A DNA stretch of 64,000 nt from Photobacterium leiognathi (GCF_030685535.1 NZ_CP131599.1:248001-312000); one strand, 5' to 3'. Numbered from the stretch's first letter, positions 1 through 9,288 are shown. The notes: generated from the letters alone by a model not told the origin. Made by a program: numbers and translations.

Positions 1-969
1 ATCATAAGCGCCATCTGAGGTTGTGTTACCTGCTACAGTGCCATGTCGACCACGGCAAGCATAGAGCTCATAGCCGTGTGGTTGAGGCGTTTTATCATCA
101 GGTGCTAATGGATCTTTTTGTTGAGCGTCGTCAGCTAATACACTCCAGACATGTTCACGTTTAATCCAATTTGCCCAAGATTGATCATGGAGTGTGATTT
201 CGTTGCTTTCACCGCGCATACGGCCATTTGGACGAGGAACAACGGCTTGGAAAGTGTGATCGTATGATTTGACGTTGTTACACATATCCCATGCATACAC
301 ACCGACATAATTTACAACATTTGGTGGTAGCTGAGTGAGCAAGCCGTACCATTCTCCGGGACCTGGTACTGGTTCGATAGCAAAGATATTAACGGGTGTA
401 TTGCGCACCTTTTCATCGCCATAAGCATATAAAAACCATGCGGCGATAATTGCTTCACATGCACCACGGCTGTGACCGATAAGGTTAATCGTATCGGCTT
501 TACTTGCGGCAGCAATGTTTGCACCATGAAGAGCAAGCGCTGGCATTGAGCTGCCACGTGCAGCTTCTACCATTGACTTTTGGTCACCTGAAATATAGCT
601 ACTGATATCAGATAATAAAGATGCCGGAGCCTTTAAGGGACCATTAACCATGAGGCGGCTATAGTTTGAGTTTTGTGAGCCCCAATCATTTTGTCCCACT
701 CCGCGTACACTTTTACCAAATCCATCCAGTTCTTTAATGATGCGTACTGGAATATAACCCGTAGATGGAAGATAAATATTTTTATCACTATCACTACGTG
801 TTACTTCGCCTTCATCACGAGTACAACTGGTACCACAGAATGAAACGGTAATAGCGTTCGAGTCTTCTGACATTGAAAAGCTAGGTAATGCTGATACTGG
901 TGAACTTAAAAACAGACCAGCAGAGCCTAGTAATCCTGACTTTATGAATTGACGTCTTTTTAATTGCAT
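1..969 (-). CDS. Tat-exported alpha/beta hydrolase (lipase-like), 3' end outside window
   Basis: The frame is open from an ATG at 969 to the window edge (323 codons), so the C-terminus is missing. The N-terminus reads MQLKRRQFIKSGLLGSAG, a twin-arginine signal with a hydrophobic stretch, which predicts folded export by the Tat system. About 165 residues in lies GHSRGA, a nucleophile elbow (G-H-S-R-G) of the alpha/beta hydrolase fold, in a setting (NLIGHSRGACEAI) like lipases and DUF2235-type hydrolases. The substrate cannot be read from the sequence. The His of the triad may lie in the visible part or beyond the edge. I am sure of the Tat signal and the fold, not of the substrate. Confidence 0.75.
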   Translation of the reverse strand, partial: MQLKRRQFIKSGLLGSAGLFLSSPVSALPSFSMSEDSNAITVSFCGTSCTRDEGEVTRSDSDKNIYLPSTGYIPVRIIKELDGFGKSVRGVGQNDWGSQNSNYSRLMVNGPLKAPASLLSDISSYISGDQKSMVEAARGSSMPALALHGANIAAASKADTINLIGHSRGACEAIIAAWFLYAYGDEKVRNTPVNIFAIEPVPGPGEWYGLLTQLPPNVVNYVGVYAWDMCNNVKSYDHTFQAVVPRPNGRMRGESNEITLHDQSWANWIKREHVWSVLADDAQQKDPLAPDDKTPQPHGYELYACRGRHGTVAGNTTSDGAYD

Positions 970-1003
970 GAAATATCTTATTGAGCTTATTAGTATTTAT
1001 AAG

Positions 1004-1054
1004 AAGCCAGTTCGGCGTAATTATTGTTATATGCCGAATCTGGCTCTTTTTTTT
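1004..1054 (+). terminator. Intrinsic terminator-like hairpin with no obvious gene before it
   Basis: Arms AGCCAGTTCGGC and GCCGAATCTGGCT (one bulged base) are followed on the + strand by a run of eight T. It lies just upstream of the start of the minus-strand hydrolase, so it does not end that gene. It could end antisense transcription or a small RNA. Confidence 0.5.
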
Positions 1055-1652
1055 ATAAAATGCAGTTGTTGAGCGCCTACATTTTTTTATATGACGATTG
1101 CGGGTATTGCACGTTATTGGATAGATAACATTACAACCGTCATTTTTTTGACGGATGGTATAGATGACATTTCTGATTGTAAACAAGTAAAATTATTCAT
1201 ATTTCATATGATTTAATGTGCGGTATATTTTTATCCATAATTTTTATGTGTGTATGTATTTGTGCTGATTATGGATTTATTGCAAAGATAAAAGGAAACT
1301 TGAAAGTGTTATTTATTGCTAAGTCTTTTAATATAAAAGATGAAATATACGGGCCAAAAGAAGTGTTTTATATACATTAATTAAAGGTGGTAATTTATCG
1401 CTTGTATATATTTTCTGTTCTATATATTTACTTCATTAATAATATAATTGTTATACAAATTAAAATTTATTGATAAAGTTATTTTGTTTTTTTATAAAAT
1501 CGATTTTTTAAATTTACTTGAGTGATTATTGTGCGAATGAATTTATAAAACTTTTATTATTCGCAAAACTTTTGATAACACTTGCTATAACACAAGTTAT
1601 AAAAATGAAAACAATATCGATATTTAGGTGAATGTTGATCAAAAATCATGCG
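1055..1652. other. AT-rich intergenic region without a recognised gene
   Basis: About 600 bases, strongly AT-rich, with no supportable reading frame and no recognised RNA. It should hold the promoter of the minus-strand Tat hydrolase, but I could not pick a single convincing -35/-10 pair. Confidence 0.4.
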
Positions 1653-1701
1653 GAGAATAGAGAATAGAGAATAGAGAATAGAGAATAGAGGATAGAGAAT
1701 A
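1653..1701. repeat. Seven tandem copies of the heptamer GAGAATA
   Basis: Seven head-to-tail 7-mers; the sixth reads GAGGATA, the rest are identical. The array lies downstream of the minus-strand lipoprotein gene and beside an inverted repeat (GCAGCTACAA ... TTGTAGCTGC, about 1703-1733). It is non-coding, so copy-number change would not shift a frame. Confidence 0.9.
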
Positions 1702-1752
1702 GGCAGCTACAAATTTGGCATATCTTGTAGCTGCTAGTGTAAAAGGGGAGAT

Positions 1753-2367
1753 TTAATACAGCTTATTGAGTTTATCTTGTAGCTTAGTCAGCTGCTTTTT
1801 AAGTCGATTCACTTCTTGTAGCTTTCTGTGTACATCATTAGGGCGATTGTTAAGCTCTTCAATTTCATCCAACTTTTCGCGGCGTTCACGAGAAGAAAGG
1901 TTGTCGTAAATCAAACTGTTTTTTAAGTCTTTTAATCTGTCTTTTTGGTGTTCAACTTCGTATTTTTCACTACGTAGTTCTTGCTCTGCTTGATTAAGTT
2001 CTTGTTTCAGCTGGTAAAGCTCCTGCCCATGGTGGTATCCCGTTAAGAAAGCGGAAGCCGTCTTTGCTGGACAAACACCTTGGTACTCCTTACCCCGAGA
2101 GCCAACGTAAAAGCCCTTACTTTTAGTACAGTAGCTGATTAGGCCTTTTTGATAACCTGCTTGATACTGAGTAAAGTCAGCGTGAACATTGTATTCCGAA
2201 CATGCGGAACTGCGCTCAGTAAATTGTGATGATGCAGCACCTTGTGAACCATCAACATAACCAAGTGCATTCCAGTTGGCTGTCTCACATTCTTGTTGAT
2301 TCATTACCGAACAAGCCGTCAATGTTGAGCATAGAAGGAGTGTTGCTGTTAGAGTTTTTATCGTCAT
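1753..2367 (-). CDS. DUF2799-type outer-membrane lipoprotein
   Basis: 204 residues. A short hydrophobic signal ends in the lipobox L-T-A-C (Cys19), so the mature protein should be lipidated at the outer membrane. Residues 25-115 carry repeated W/Y-G-x-x-x-G patterns (NALGYVDGSQG, YQAGYQKGL, TGYHHGQ) and paired Cys typical of DUF2799. From about residue 115 to the end there is a long charged coiled coil (E/K/L/R-rich heptads). No function is established for the family. The gene stands alone; an inverted repeat without a T-run follows the stop. Confidence 0.75.
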   Translation of the reverse strand: MTIKTLTATLLLCSTLTACSVMNQQECETANWNALGYVDGSQGAASSQFTERSSACSEYNVHADFTQYQAGYQKGLISYCTKSKGFYVGSRGKEYQGVCPAKTASAFLTGYHHGQELYQLKQELNQAEQELRSEKYEVEHQKDRLKDLKNSLIYDNLSSRERREKLDEIEELNNRPNDVHRKLQEVNRLKKQLTKLQDKLNKLY

Positions 2368-2544
2368 GGCTAACTTGTTATCAGAAATAAAGGCAATACT
2401 TTATAGGTATCATTATTGAAAATAAAGCTGGATACCTTCTTTGATATAGAAATAAATGCAGTATGTTTTATATTGAAAGCCAGTATAGCATCGAACAATA
2501 AACGACCGATAATTTATCGTAAATGTAGAAAATGGCGCGAGCAT

Positions 2545-2579
2545 AAGCCCTTAGCTGTTATAACAGTAAAGGCTTTTTT
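2545..2579 (+). terminator. Intrinsic terminator, possible end of a small RNA
   Basis: A long stem (AAGCC ... CTGTTATAACAG ... GGCTT, with small mismatches) is followed by six T on the + strand. The 180 bases before it contain no convincing protein gene, so it may end a small RNA that starts near 2400-2470. Confidence 0.6.
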
Positions 2580-2694
2580 GTCGGAAATGGTGTGGCTACT
2601 ACACCTGAGTTGATGTGTATTCTTTTGTCTAACAATCGCCAATTAACTAATAAAGAAAGATCGCGAGGAAAATGCGGTTAGTTAATGATCGTAG

Positions 2695-3267
2695 TTATAG
2701 ACGGAAAAGTTCGATGCGTAGATGTTGCTCATCTTCATAAGCAATAACAGATTGGAAGCCTGCACTCTTTTCAATAATGGCAGAGAAGCGATCTTTTAAC
2801 GCTTCATCACCAATGAATAAGATTTGAGTTGATTTGATCATCAAACCATCTTCATCAAAGCTTGAGGTTAAATCTTCATCGACGACACAGACTAATACTT
2901 TGCCAAAGCGTGCATTGAGATCAATGGCGTGAGCAAGGGAGTATTGTGCCTTGGTGTGCAGCTCTGTTTCGATTTCTTGGATCAGGGCTATGAATTGATA
3001 GAGATCCGTTGAACTGTTTTGTACTAAGCGTTCACGTTCTTGATTTAGGGTTCCTTCTAAATCAGCGTTGAGCTTACGTCCGATTTGCACCCATTGTTTG
3101 GTGTTTTTCTTTACTAATCGATATTGATTAGCTTTCACGATCGGCTTTAGATATTGAACCAGTACATTATTTTTTTCTGCGAGGCTTAGGCGTTGATCTA
3201 GCTTTTTGAACGCTAAGTGCAATAAAGCGTTCGTACTGATGTCTAATAATAGTTGGGAATGGTTCAT
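2695..3267 (-). CDS. Conserved hypothetical protein, 190 aa
   Basis: I do not recognise this protein. It has no signal peptide and no membrane segment, and looks soluble and cytoplasmic. The first 120 residues are rich in Lys, Gln, Leu and Glu and probably helical; the last 70 (from KVLVCVVDEDL) alternate in a beta/alpha manner. Codon usage and length suggest a real gene. An inverted repeat (ATTAACTAA ... TTAGTTAAT, 2641-2688) lies downstream without a T-run. Nothing in the neighbourhood suggests a function. Confidence 0.6.
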   Translation of the reverse strand: MNHSQLLLDISTNALLHLAFKKLDQRLSLAEKNNVLVQYLKPIVKANQYRLVKKNTKQWVQIGRKLNADLEGTLNQERERLVQNSSTDLYQFIALIQEIETELHTKAQYSLAHAIDLNARFGKVLVCVVDEDLTSSFDEDGLMIKSTQILFIGDEALKDRFSAIIEKSAGFQSVIAYEDEQHLRIELFRL

Positions 3268-3509
3268 TCGCGTACCGAGTTGGAACAGGTATTAAAAATA
3301 TGATCGCACTATTACTGATGTAAAAGTGTTGCTCATGGTTATGAACAATTTTGCTAAGCGACTAATACTAACATGTTTATAGAAAGAGTGGCAGAGGCAA
3401 TCAGAAAGCTTATCAATATTAGATGTTTGCTATCTATTTATTTAAGGAATATCTCACTCTTTAGTTCGTATTATTTGCGATAAAGAGCGAGATAAATCAA
3501 TACTAATGC

Positions 3510-3854
3510 TTAGTGCACAAACGTGGTTTTTTCTGTCTGGCTGGTGGCGGTAATGTCACCAGCAGGATTTAGCAAATGCGGTAAGATTTTCGGTAGATTC
3601 AATTCAATGTCTTTATCTTCTACTGGGTTAATAACCTTATTGTACCAACCGAGTAAACCTAATACGGCATACCCAATGGCATCGTCGCTGTCACGATGTT
3701 CTAAGATGATTTGTAGAAAACGTAGGATAGCTTTATCAGTGGTTTTTGCTTGCTCTAACGTTGCGTTATATACCGCTGTTGATTCGTCGATTAATCCTTC
3801 GTATTCCGTTTCAATCGATACTTTGAAAGAGCCGCCGTCTACTGTAATTTTCAT
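3510..3854 (-). CDS. Conserved hypothetical protein, 114 aa
   Basis: Small acidic protein starting MKITVDGGSFKVSIETEYEG, with no signal or membrane segment. The middle (RFLQIILEHRDSDDAIGYAV) looks helical. I do not recognise the family. The + strand frame over the same bases (3523-3861) is its shadow. It lies 104 bases downstream of the VRR-NUC gene on the same strand and may be cotranscribed with it. Confidence 0.55.
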   Translation of the reverse strand: MKITVDGGSFKVSIETEYEGLIDESTAVYNATLEQAKTTDKAILRFLQIILEHRDSDDAIGYAVLGLLGWYNKVINPVEDKDIELNLPKILPHLLNPAGDITATSQTEKTTFVH

Positions 3855-3958
3855 GTTCTAAACGTACCTGTTATTGCGAATGTCGGCATCTTATCTTATT
3901 CATGAGCGGCTTTTGTTACGCTATCTCAATAAATATGCGCGATAGGCAACAATACTTA

Positions 3959-5608
3959 TCATTTATCTAGATAGGTAACATAAGCGACTTGCGCTGGGAT
4001 CTGATGTTGTTCAAAAAATGCCAACCAGCGAAGTTGATGGTTTTGTAATTTATCGCCAGGGCCTTTGACTTCTACCCATTGATAACTCGTGTCGTTAAAC
4101 ATGATCAAATCAGGCATACCTGAGCGGTGGTGGCGTAAGTCTTTCAGTAATCGGCGAAACATAGCTACTAATTGGCTCGGTGGTATATGGCTTAACGCTA
4201 ATGTAAGTGCTTGCTGACTAAATTGCTCCCAATGTACCCAGTAGTTAGTGATCCCTTGTTTCTGCTCAAAGTGTTGTTGCCAACCGTCAAAGTGACCTTG
4301 TTCAATTGTTTGTAGCCGTTCATCTATCAAGTCTTGTCGTTTGAGGTAAAACTCTTCACTAAACATATCCAGTGGCGCTAATTGATAAGGGTTAATAAAG
4401 CTGCCTTTGATGGGAGCAAAGATAATATCCCACATTGCTAGCCCAAAAAGACTGTTGAGAAATTGGTTCTCAAGATAGAACACCGTCCAGCCTTGGGATT
4501 CAAAATAACCAGCGCTACAGTGTTCCACTCGCTGTTGTTTAGGATTGGCGAGTTGGAGCAGCAATGCCTTTGGAGTAAACGTTTCGGGAGCAGTGAAAAC
4601 TTGGTTAACTGATTTAGCGAGCTTTTTCTCTAGTCGGATACTGACTTCGTATTCTTCTTCATTTCGTGGATGACGCTGAATATTTTTCACTAAGTCATAG
4701 GCTGCTTGGTATTGCTGTTGCGCCATAAGAATACGTGCTTGTCGCTCGCGGCTTGGTGTACGTTCGCTTTGACGAAATAGCGCGAGTGCGGAGTTATATT
4801 GCTGGTTACGCTCTAGATCTCGCGCTATATGATTGATCAGTTTTTGGCGTTTGTTTTCTAGTGGTACCCATGCTGATTTATTAGGTAAGGATTGCGAAAG
4901 AGTCGCAATTGCAGTGTAGTCTTTTGCGTCATGGGCGTGCCAATATAAGTCAGATAATTGAGTTAGAGCTAACCATTGATCAACCTGTTCTACGGTATGA
5001 AACAGCTGAGTACTGGCATCAATGGGGTAGCTTTCAAACTTATGTAGTCCTAAATCACTTAATACAAATTGGCTGAGATCTTGATGACTATTACCAAAAA
5101 ACAGCAGTAGAAATTTAGCCAGTAGTACTTGTTGTTGCACCATAACGACTGGCTCATTAATAACACTAAGTAAGTATTCGCTATCATCATATTGCTCAAT
5201 TTTCATGATGATTTCATTTTTCTTATCTGTTTTGCTAACAAGTTCTGGTAATAAGGTGAGTAATTCTGGCTTGGTATAGAGACTAAAAATGTCAGTCAGG
5301 GTAATAACGTGCTGCTTATATAATTGAGAGATGTCAGCACTGATCATGCCATGCTGAATCAACTGATCTTTTGCTTGTTCAATATTTGTGATTTCAGCGT
5401 ATTTCAATTTATTGAAACGAAATAATACCCCTTTACGTGATAGTAAGCGGATCAATAGCATTTGTGCATTGGTTGAAAGCAGATAAAAAGAGTGCAACCA
5501 GCGTTTTTCATCAGCACTTAATAATGACGAATGGTATTGCGATACGGTTTTAAGTAACGCGTTAAAGTTGTGAAGGTAGTAATCTTGTTCGAGTTCGATG
5601 GCTGCCAT
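3959..5608 (-). CDS. VRR-NUC domain nuclease, FAN1-like
   Basis: 549 residues. The C-terminal 58 residues form a VRR-NUC (PD-(D/E)XK superfamily) core: PD at 499-500 (SGMPDLIMF), then EVK at 513-515 (WVEVKGPGDKLQ) and a conserved QLRWL helix. This order matches the catalytic site of FAN1, a structure-specific nuclease for crosslink repair. The upstream part (residues 1-440) is helical, with TPR-like stretches around 240-310, as in bacterial FAN1 relatives. The protein is presumably cytoplasmic and acts in DNA repair; exact substrates are inferred. It follows trpS by 97 bases on the same strand. Confidence 0.85.
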   Translation of the reverse strand: MAAIELEQDYYLHNFNALLKTVSQYHSSLLSADEKRWLHSFYLLSTNAQMLLIRLLSRKGVLFRFNKLKYAEITNIEQAKDQLIQHGMISADISQLYKQHVITLTDIFSLYTKPELLTLLPELVSKTDKKNEIIMKIEQYDDSEYLLSVINEPVVMVQQQVLLAKFLLLFFGNSHQDLSQFVLSDLGLHKFESYPIDASTQLFHTVEQVDQWLALTQLSDLYWHAHDAKDYTAIATLSQSLPNKSAWVPLENKRQKLINHIARDLERNQQYNSALALFRQSERTPSRERQARILMAQQQYQAAYDLVKNIQRHPRNEEEYEVSIRLEKKLAKSVNQVFTAPETFTPKALLLQLANPKQQRVEHCSAGYFESQGWTVFYLENQFLNSLFGLAMWDIIFAPIKGSFINPYQLAPLDMFSEEFYLKRQDLIDERLQTIEQGHFDGWQQHFEQKQGITNYWVHWEQFSQQALTLALSHIPPSQLVAMFRRLLKDLRHHRSGMPDLIMFNDTSYQWVEVKGPGDKLQNHQLRWLAFFEQHQIPAQVAYVTYLDK

Positions 5609-5705
5609 ATTACCGCACTGTGTGATGGGCTATGTTTATCTGAAAACCGAGTCAGTATAAACATAGCTGTCTTTATACCCAAGTGACTTAGAGATAGGAA
5701 AGCGA

Positions 5706-6722
5706 TTAGAATAGATTAAGTCCAAATGCACTCTTTACATCTTGTAATACAAGTTGCGTTTCTTGATTGGCTTTTTCGGTGCCTTTTTTTAGCACTTCGA
5801 CTAAATATGCTTTATCACTTAAGTATTCCTCGCGACGCTGACGAATAGGTGTGATTAAGTCTTGTAAGCACGCCTCTAAGATTTTCTTGGTTGTACCGTC
5901 GCCTAAACCGCCACGTTGGTAATGCTCTTTTAGCTCTGCAACATAGTTTTGATCTGGGTGGAAAGCATCAAGGTAAGTAAACACCACATTCCCTTCAATG
6001 GTACCCGGATCTTCAACGCGTAGGTGATTTGGGTCGGTGTACATTGATTTCACCGCTTGGCTAATTTGCTTACTGTCAGCACCTAACGTGATGGCATTTC
6101 CCATGGATTTAGACATTTTATTTTTACCGTCAGTACTCGGTAGGCGTGCCACATTACTCAATAGTGCTTGGCATTCGACCAATATCTCTTTACCTGCAAT
6201 ATGGTTAATTTTACGAACGATTTCGTTGGTTTGCTCCAACATCGGTAATTGATCATCACCGACAGGGATCAAGTTAGCTTTAAACGCTGTTATATCGGCT
6301 GCTTGCGAGATTGGGTAAGTTAAAAAGCCAGCAGGAATCGAACGACCAAATGCTTTTGATTGGATTTCATTTTTAACGGTTGGATTACGTTCAAGACGAG
6401 AAATCGACACCAAGTTTGAGTAGTACATTGTTAGTTCGGCTAACGCTGGCAGTGATGATTGTAAACAAATCGTGGTTAAGTTGGGATCGATACCGACTGC
6501 GAGATAATCAGCGACCACGTTTAAAATATTCGATGCGACCTTCTGAGGGTTATGTCCGTTATCTGTCAGTCCCTGCATATCAGCGACAAGGATGGTTTGT
6601 TGGTACTGATGTTGTAACTGAATACGCTGTTGAAGGGAACCCACATAGTGACCAAGGTGAAGTGGCCCTGTTGCGCGATCGCCAGTAAGAATAACGTTAG
6701 TGTGTTGAGTCGATGTTGTCAT
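5706..6722 (-). CDS. trpS: Tryptophanyl-tRNA synthetase (attenuator-controlled)
   Basis: A class I aminoacyl-tRNA synthetase that charges tRNA-Trp. The HIGH-type motif is PLHLGHYVGS (about residue 20) and the KMSKS loop is KNKMSKSMGN (about residue 197). I chose the ATG at 6722 (338 aa, normal family length) because GGAG lies seven bases upstream. The in-frame ATG at 6785 would put the start before the attenuator hairpin and add 21 unrelated residues. The upstream leader contains a Trp-codon leader peptide and mutually exclusive hairpins, so expression should rise when charged tRNA-Trp is scarce. It may be a second, inducible TrpRS; that needs the rest of the genome. Confidence 0.92.
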   Translation of the reverse strand: MTTSTQHTNVILTGDRATGPLHLGHYVGSLQQRIQLQHQYQQTILVADMQGLTDNGHNPQKVASNILNVVADYLAVGIDPNLTTICLQSSLPALAELTMYYSNLVSISRLERNPTVKNEIQSKAFGRSIPAGFLTYPISQAADITAFKANLIPVGDDQLPMLEQTNEIVRKINHIAGKEILVECQALLSNVARLPSTDGKNKMSKSMGNAITLGADSKQISQAVKSMYTDPNHLRVEDPGTIEGNVVFTYLDAFHPDQNYVAELKEHYQRGGLGDGTTKKILEACLQDLITPIRQRREEYLSDKAYLVEVLKKGTEKANQETQLVLQDVKSAFGLNLF

Positions 6723-6730
6723 AGTGCTCT

Positions 6731-6803
6731 CCAAAAAATAATTGTTGCTACCGGAGAGGGATGAAACGAGATCTTGTCTGTTCATGGCAAACCTTCCGGC
6801 AGC
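6731..6803 (-). terminator. Attenuator terminator hairpin before trpS, with competing antiterminator
   Basis: On the minus strand GCTGCCGGA (6803-6795) pairs over nine bases with TCCGGTAGC (6755-6747), followed by an AT-rich stretch ending in six T that runs into the trpS ribosome site. Upstream, GCGGCG (6842-6837) can pair with CGCTGC (6804-6799), which would break the terminator. A first hairpin (about 6835-6860) overlaps the end of the leader peptide. This is the 1:2 / 2:3 / 3:4 arrangement of amino-acid attenuators. Confidence 0.75.
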
Positions 6804-6843
6804 GTATGAACATAAAAATAAGGTGTGTTAGTTCAGCGCCGCT

Positions 6844-6900
6844 CTAGTAAGAGCGCCACCAACAAAATGAGGAGTGAGGTGTACTTAATCGTAATTTCAT
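6844..6900 (-). CDS. Trp-rich leader peptide of the trpS attenuator
   Basis: An 18-residue frame, MKLRLSTPHSSFCWWRSY, ends in TAG. It has two adjacent Trp codons at positions 14-15, just before the first hairpin of the leader. Ribosome stalling there would free the antiterminator segment. An AGGA lies 14 bases before the ATG, which is longer than ideal, so translation efficiency is uncertain. An inverted repeat TCAAGCAT-AAA-ATGCTTGA lies further upstream (about 6934-6952) near the likely promoter. Confidence 0.75.
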   Translation of the reverse strand: MKLRLSTPHSSFCWWRSY

Positions 6901-7055
6901 AATAAAAACAATATTCCTTTCATCTTTTTATATCAAGCATTTTATGCTTGATTTCGTTTATTAAAATTGAAAACTAAGCCCCGATTTATTGAACATACGT
7001 TATCGTTCAAAAGGTATAAAATGCAGCTAATAAAAATTAATTAGAGGTATAAGTC

Positions 7056-7142
7056 ATGTCTTTTAAGTTTACATATTTCTTTTTTCTAATTTTTGCATCG
7101 GTTCTTTGGATTGGTATTCCACTACTTGCTGTGTCAGTTTAA
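7056..7142 (+). CDS. Small single-span membrane protein, 28 aa
   Basis: The reading frame starts MSFKFTYFFFLIFASVLW and ends in a stop at 7142. Almost the whole peptide is hydrophobic, with one basic residue near the N-terminus, as in small membrane subunits. AGAGGT lies eight bases before the ATG, a good ribosome site. I cannot name the family. It stands alone, so its partner is not evident from position. Confidence 0.5.
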   Translation: MSFKFTYFFFLIFASVLWIGIPLLAVSV

Positions 7143-7704
7143 TAAGTTGATATTCACCTTATTTGTGGTTAATTATGCTTAAATTTTTGACAATTGACCG
7201 TTCATAACAATATATCTAGATAGCCAGCAATATTTCGTCGTACCTTAATAAAATCTTATGAAATCATGTTTTTATATTCAAAAGTTATGACTTTTTATTC
7301 CGTTTTGGCTTTCTAGTTTAAACGCTGTATCAGATATTCCTCTCATTTATACAGATAAAAATAGTAGTTTGTGTAAGATATAACCCATTAACACTGCTAT
7401 TTTTTGTAAGAAATATGCGTTAATCCTTGTCTGTCTTTCTCCTTATTTTTCCCCTTTATATCATCTAAATGTAATAACTTGCTCCTTACTTTGTTTTTAT
7501 CTGATTGTTTTAAAATGAATTTTATTGATTTAACAATTGGTGGTGATTCGTGTCTTATAGCTGTTTTAGTTATATGAAAAGCCAGTTTCATAATTATATA
7601 GTGGGGGTTTATTCATTATCAGGATGTTGTTATGTTAAAAGTGTAATCACAATGTGAAAAATAAATAATAAATTGAATGTTATGCATTCAAACAAGGATG
7701 TTGT
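7143..7704. other. Intergenic region before the alanine symporter
   Basis: About 560 AT-rich bases. A minus-strand frame of 64 codons (7397-7591) is Lys-rich with no recognisable features and I do not support it as a gene. I saw no riboswitch. The symporter promoter should be here; AAGGATG before 7705 is its ribosome site. Confidence 0.4.
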
Positions 7705-9234
7705 ATGAAAAAATATTTAATGACTGCTGCGATGCTAGGAGCATCAAGCAGCGCGTTTGCAAGTACGCTTGACGATAAGATCAACGAAGTCGTTGCGCCT
7801 ATTGTTAATCCTTTTGTTGGGATGATTTTCTCTTCTATTCCTCTACCATTTACTGATGTACAAGCACCATGGATTGTTCTTTGGTTAGTGGTTGCTGCCG
7901 TCTTCTTTACCGCTTACATGGGCTTTATTAATATCCGTGGTTTTAAGCATGCGGTTAAAATTGTAAAAGGCGATTATGCTGATCCTAAAGACAGCGGTGA
8001 TGTTACTCCGTTCCAAGCCCTTTCTACTGCGCTGTCAGGTACTGTTGGTCTAGGTAATATTGCAGGTGTGGCTGTTGCTATTACGATTGGTGGTGCAGGT
8101 GCCACATTCTGGATGATCCTTGCGGGTCTTCTAGGTATGTCGACTAAGTTCGTAGAGTGTTCACTTGCTGTTAAATACCGTACTTATAACCCTGATGGCA
8201 CGGTTTCGGGTGGTCCTATGTACTACCTAAGTCAAGGTTTGGAGAAGCGTGGTAATGCCGCATTTGGTCGTACGCTTGCAGTACTATTCTCTATCTTTGC
8301 CATTGGTGGTGCGCTAGGTGGCGGTAACATGTTCCAAGCAAACCAAGCTTATAAGCAGGTTGTCGGTGTTACTGGTGGTGATCTGTCGTTCTTTGCAGAT
8401 AAAGGCTGGTTGTTCGGTTTACTACTAGCGGTATTGGTTGCATTCGTTATCATTGGCGGCATTAAGTCGATTGCGAAAGTTACGGCGAAAGTTGTTCCTT
8501 TTATGGCGATTATCTACGTTGGTGCTGCGCTTGTTATTCTTGCGATGAACTACAGCTTAATTGATGATGCTTTTGCTGAAATTATCAATGGTGCATTTAC
8601 TGGTGAGGGTATTACTGGTGGTGTGATTGGTGTGTTAATCCAAGGCTTTAAACGTGCTGCATTCTCGAATGAAGCGGGTGTGGGTTCGGCGGCGATTGCT
8701 CACTCAGCAGTTAAAACCAAAGAGCCAATTTCTGAAGGTTATGTATCACTACTAGAACCATTTATCGATACAGTTGTGATTTGTACCATGACTGCTCTAG
8801 TTATCATCATCACAGGTCAACTTAACTCTGGTCTTGCGGGTGTAGAGCTTACGTCAGCAGCGTTTGGTAGTTCAATCTCTTGGTTCCCACTAGTGCTTGC
8901 TGTAGCGGTTGTACTGTTTGCTTTCTCAACCATGATCTCTTGGTCTTACTACGGTCTAAAAGCATGGACATACCTATTCGGTGAGAGCAAAAAAGCGGAA
9001 ATGGCGTTTAAACTGATGTTCTGTACGTTCGTCGTGATTGGTGCATCAATGAACCTAGGTCCGGTTATCGACTTCTCTGATGCGATGATCTTCTCAATGG
9101 CACTGGTTAACATTGTTGGTCTATACATCATGGCACCAGAAGTAAAACGTGATTTGAAAGATTATCTACTGCGTTTGAAAAAAGGTGAGATAAAAGAACA
9201 AGGTAAAGAGGCAGCGAAGTTAGCAAAACAATAA
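7705..9234 (+). CDS. Sodium:alanine (AGCS family) amino acid symporter
   Basis: 509 residues, an integral inner-membrane protein with about ten hydrophobic segments that imports alanine or glycine with Na+. The family signature [15 protein letters not shown] (about residues 112-126) is followed by the conserved [11 protein letters not shown] and GGPMYYL segments. A cleavable-looking signal (to AFA, residue 19) precedes the first long span, as in many marine members. The C-terminal tail is charged and cytoplasmic. It is monocistronic, with its own terminator at 9257. The exact amino acid is inferred from the family. Confidence 0.93.
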   Translation: MKKYLMTAAMLGASSSAFASTLDDKINEVVAPIVNPFVGMIFSSIPLPFTDVQAPWIVLWLVVAAVFFTAYMGFINIRGFKHAVKIVKGDYADPKDSGDVTPFQALSTALSGTVGLGNIAGVAVAITIGGAGATFWMILAGLLGMSTKFVECSLAVKYRTYNPDGTVSGGPMYYLSQGLEKRGNAAFGRTLAVLFSIFAIGGALGGGNMFQANQAYKQVVGVTGGDLSFFADKGWLFGLLLAVLVAFVIIGGIKSIAKVTAKVVPFMAIIYVGAALVILAMNYSLIDDAFAEIINGAFTGEGITGGVIGVLIQGFKRAAFSNEAGVGSAAIAHSAVKTKEPISEGYVSLLEPFIDTVVICTMTALVIIITGQLNSGLAGVELTSAAFGSSISWFPLVLAVAVVLFAFSTMISWSYYGLKAWTYLFGESKKAEMAFKLMFCTFVVIGASMNLGPVIDFSDAMIFSMALVNIVGLYIMAPEVKRDLKDYLLRLKKGEIKEQGKEAAKLAKQ

Positions 9235-9256
9235 ATAGCTAGCTGTTAGACAACAA

Positions 9257-9288
9257 AATGCCGAGCGATATGCTCGGCATTTTTGTTT
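9257..9288 (+). terminator. Intrinsic terminator of the alanine symporter
   Basis: AATGCCGAGC and GCTCGGCATT form a ten-base stem with a short loop, followed by TTTTGTTT. The group II intron begins directly after the T-run at 9289. Confidence 0.9.

Noticed and set aside
2416..2613. 65-codon + strand frame
   Set aside because: It has no good ribosome site and no domain-like pattern, and it runs over the terminator hairpin at 2545-2579.
3523..3861. 112-codon + strand frame
   Set aside because: Antisense shadow of the hypothetical protein at 3510-3854.
6723..6785. Longer trpS start at 6785
   Set aside because: It would begin before the attenuator terminator and adds residues unlike any TrpRS; the ATG at 6722 has a better ribosome site.
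7397..7591. 64-codon minus-strand frame
   Set aside because: Lys-rich, no ribosome site recognised, no features; probably chance in AT-rich DNA.
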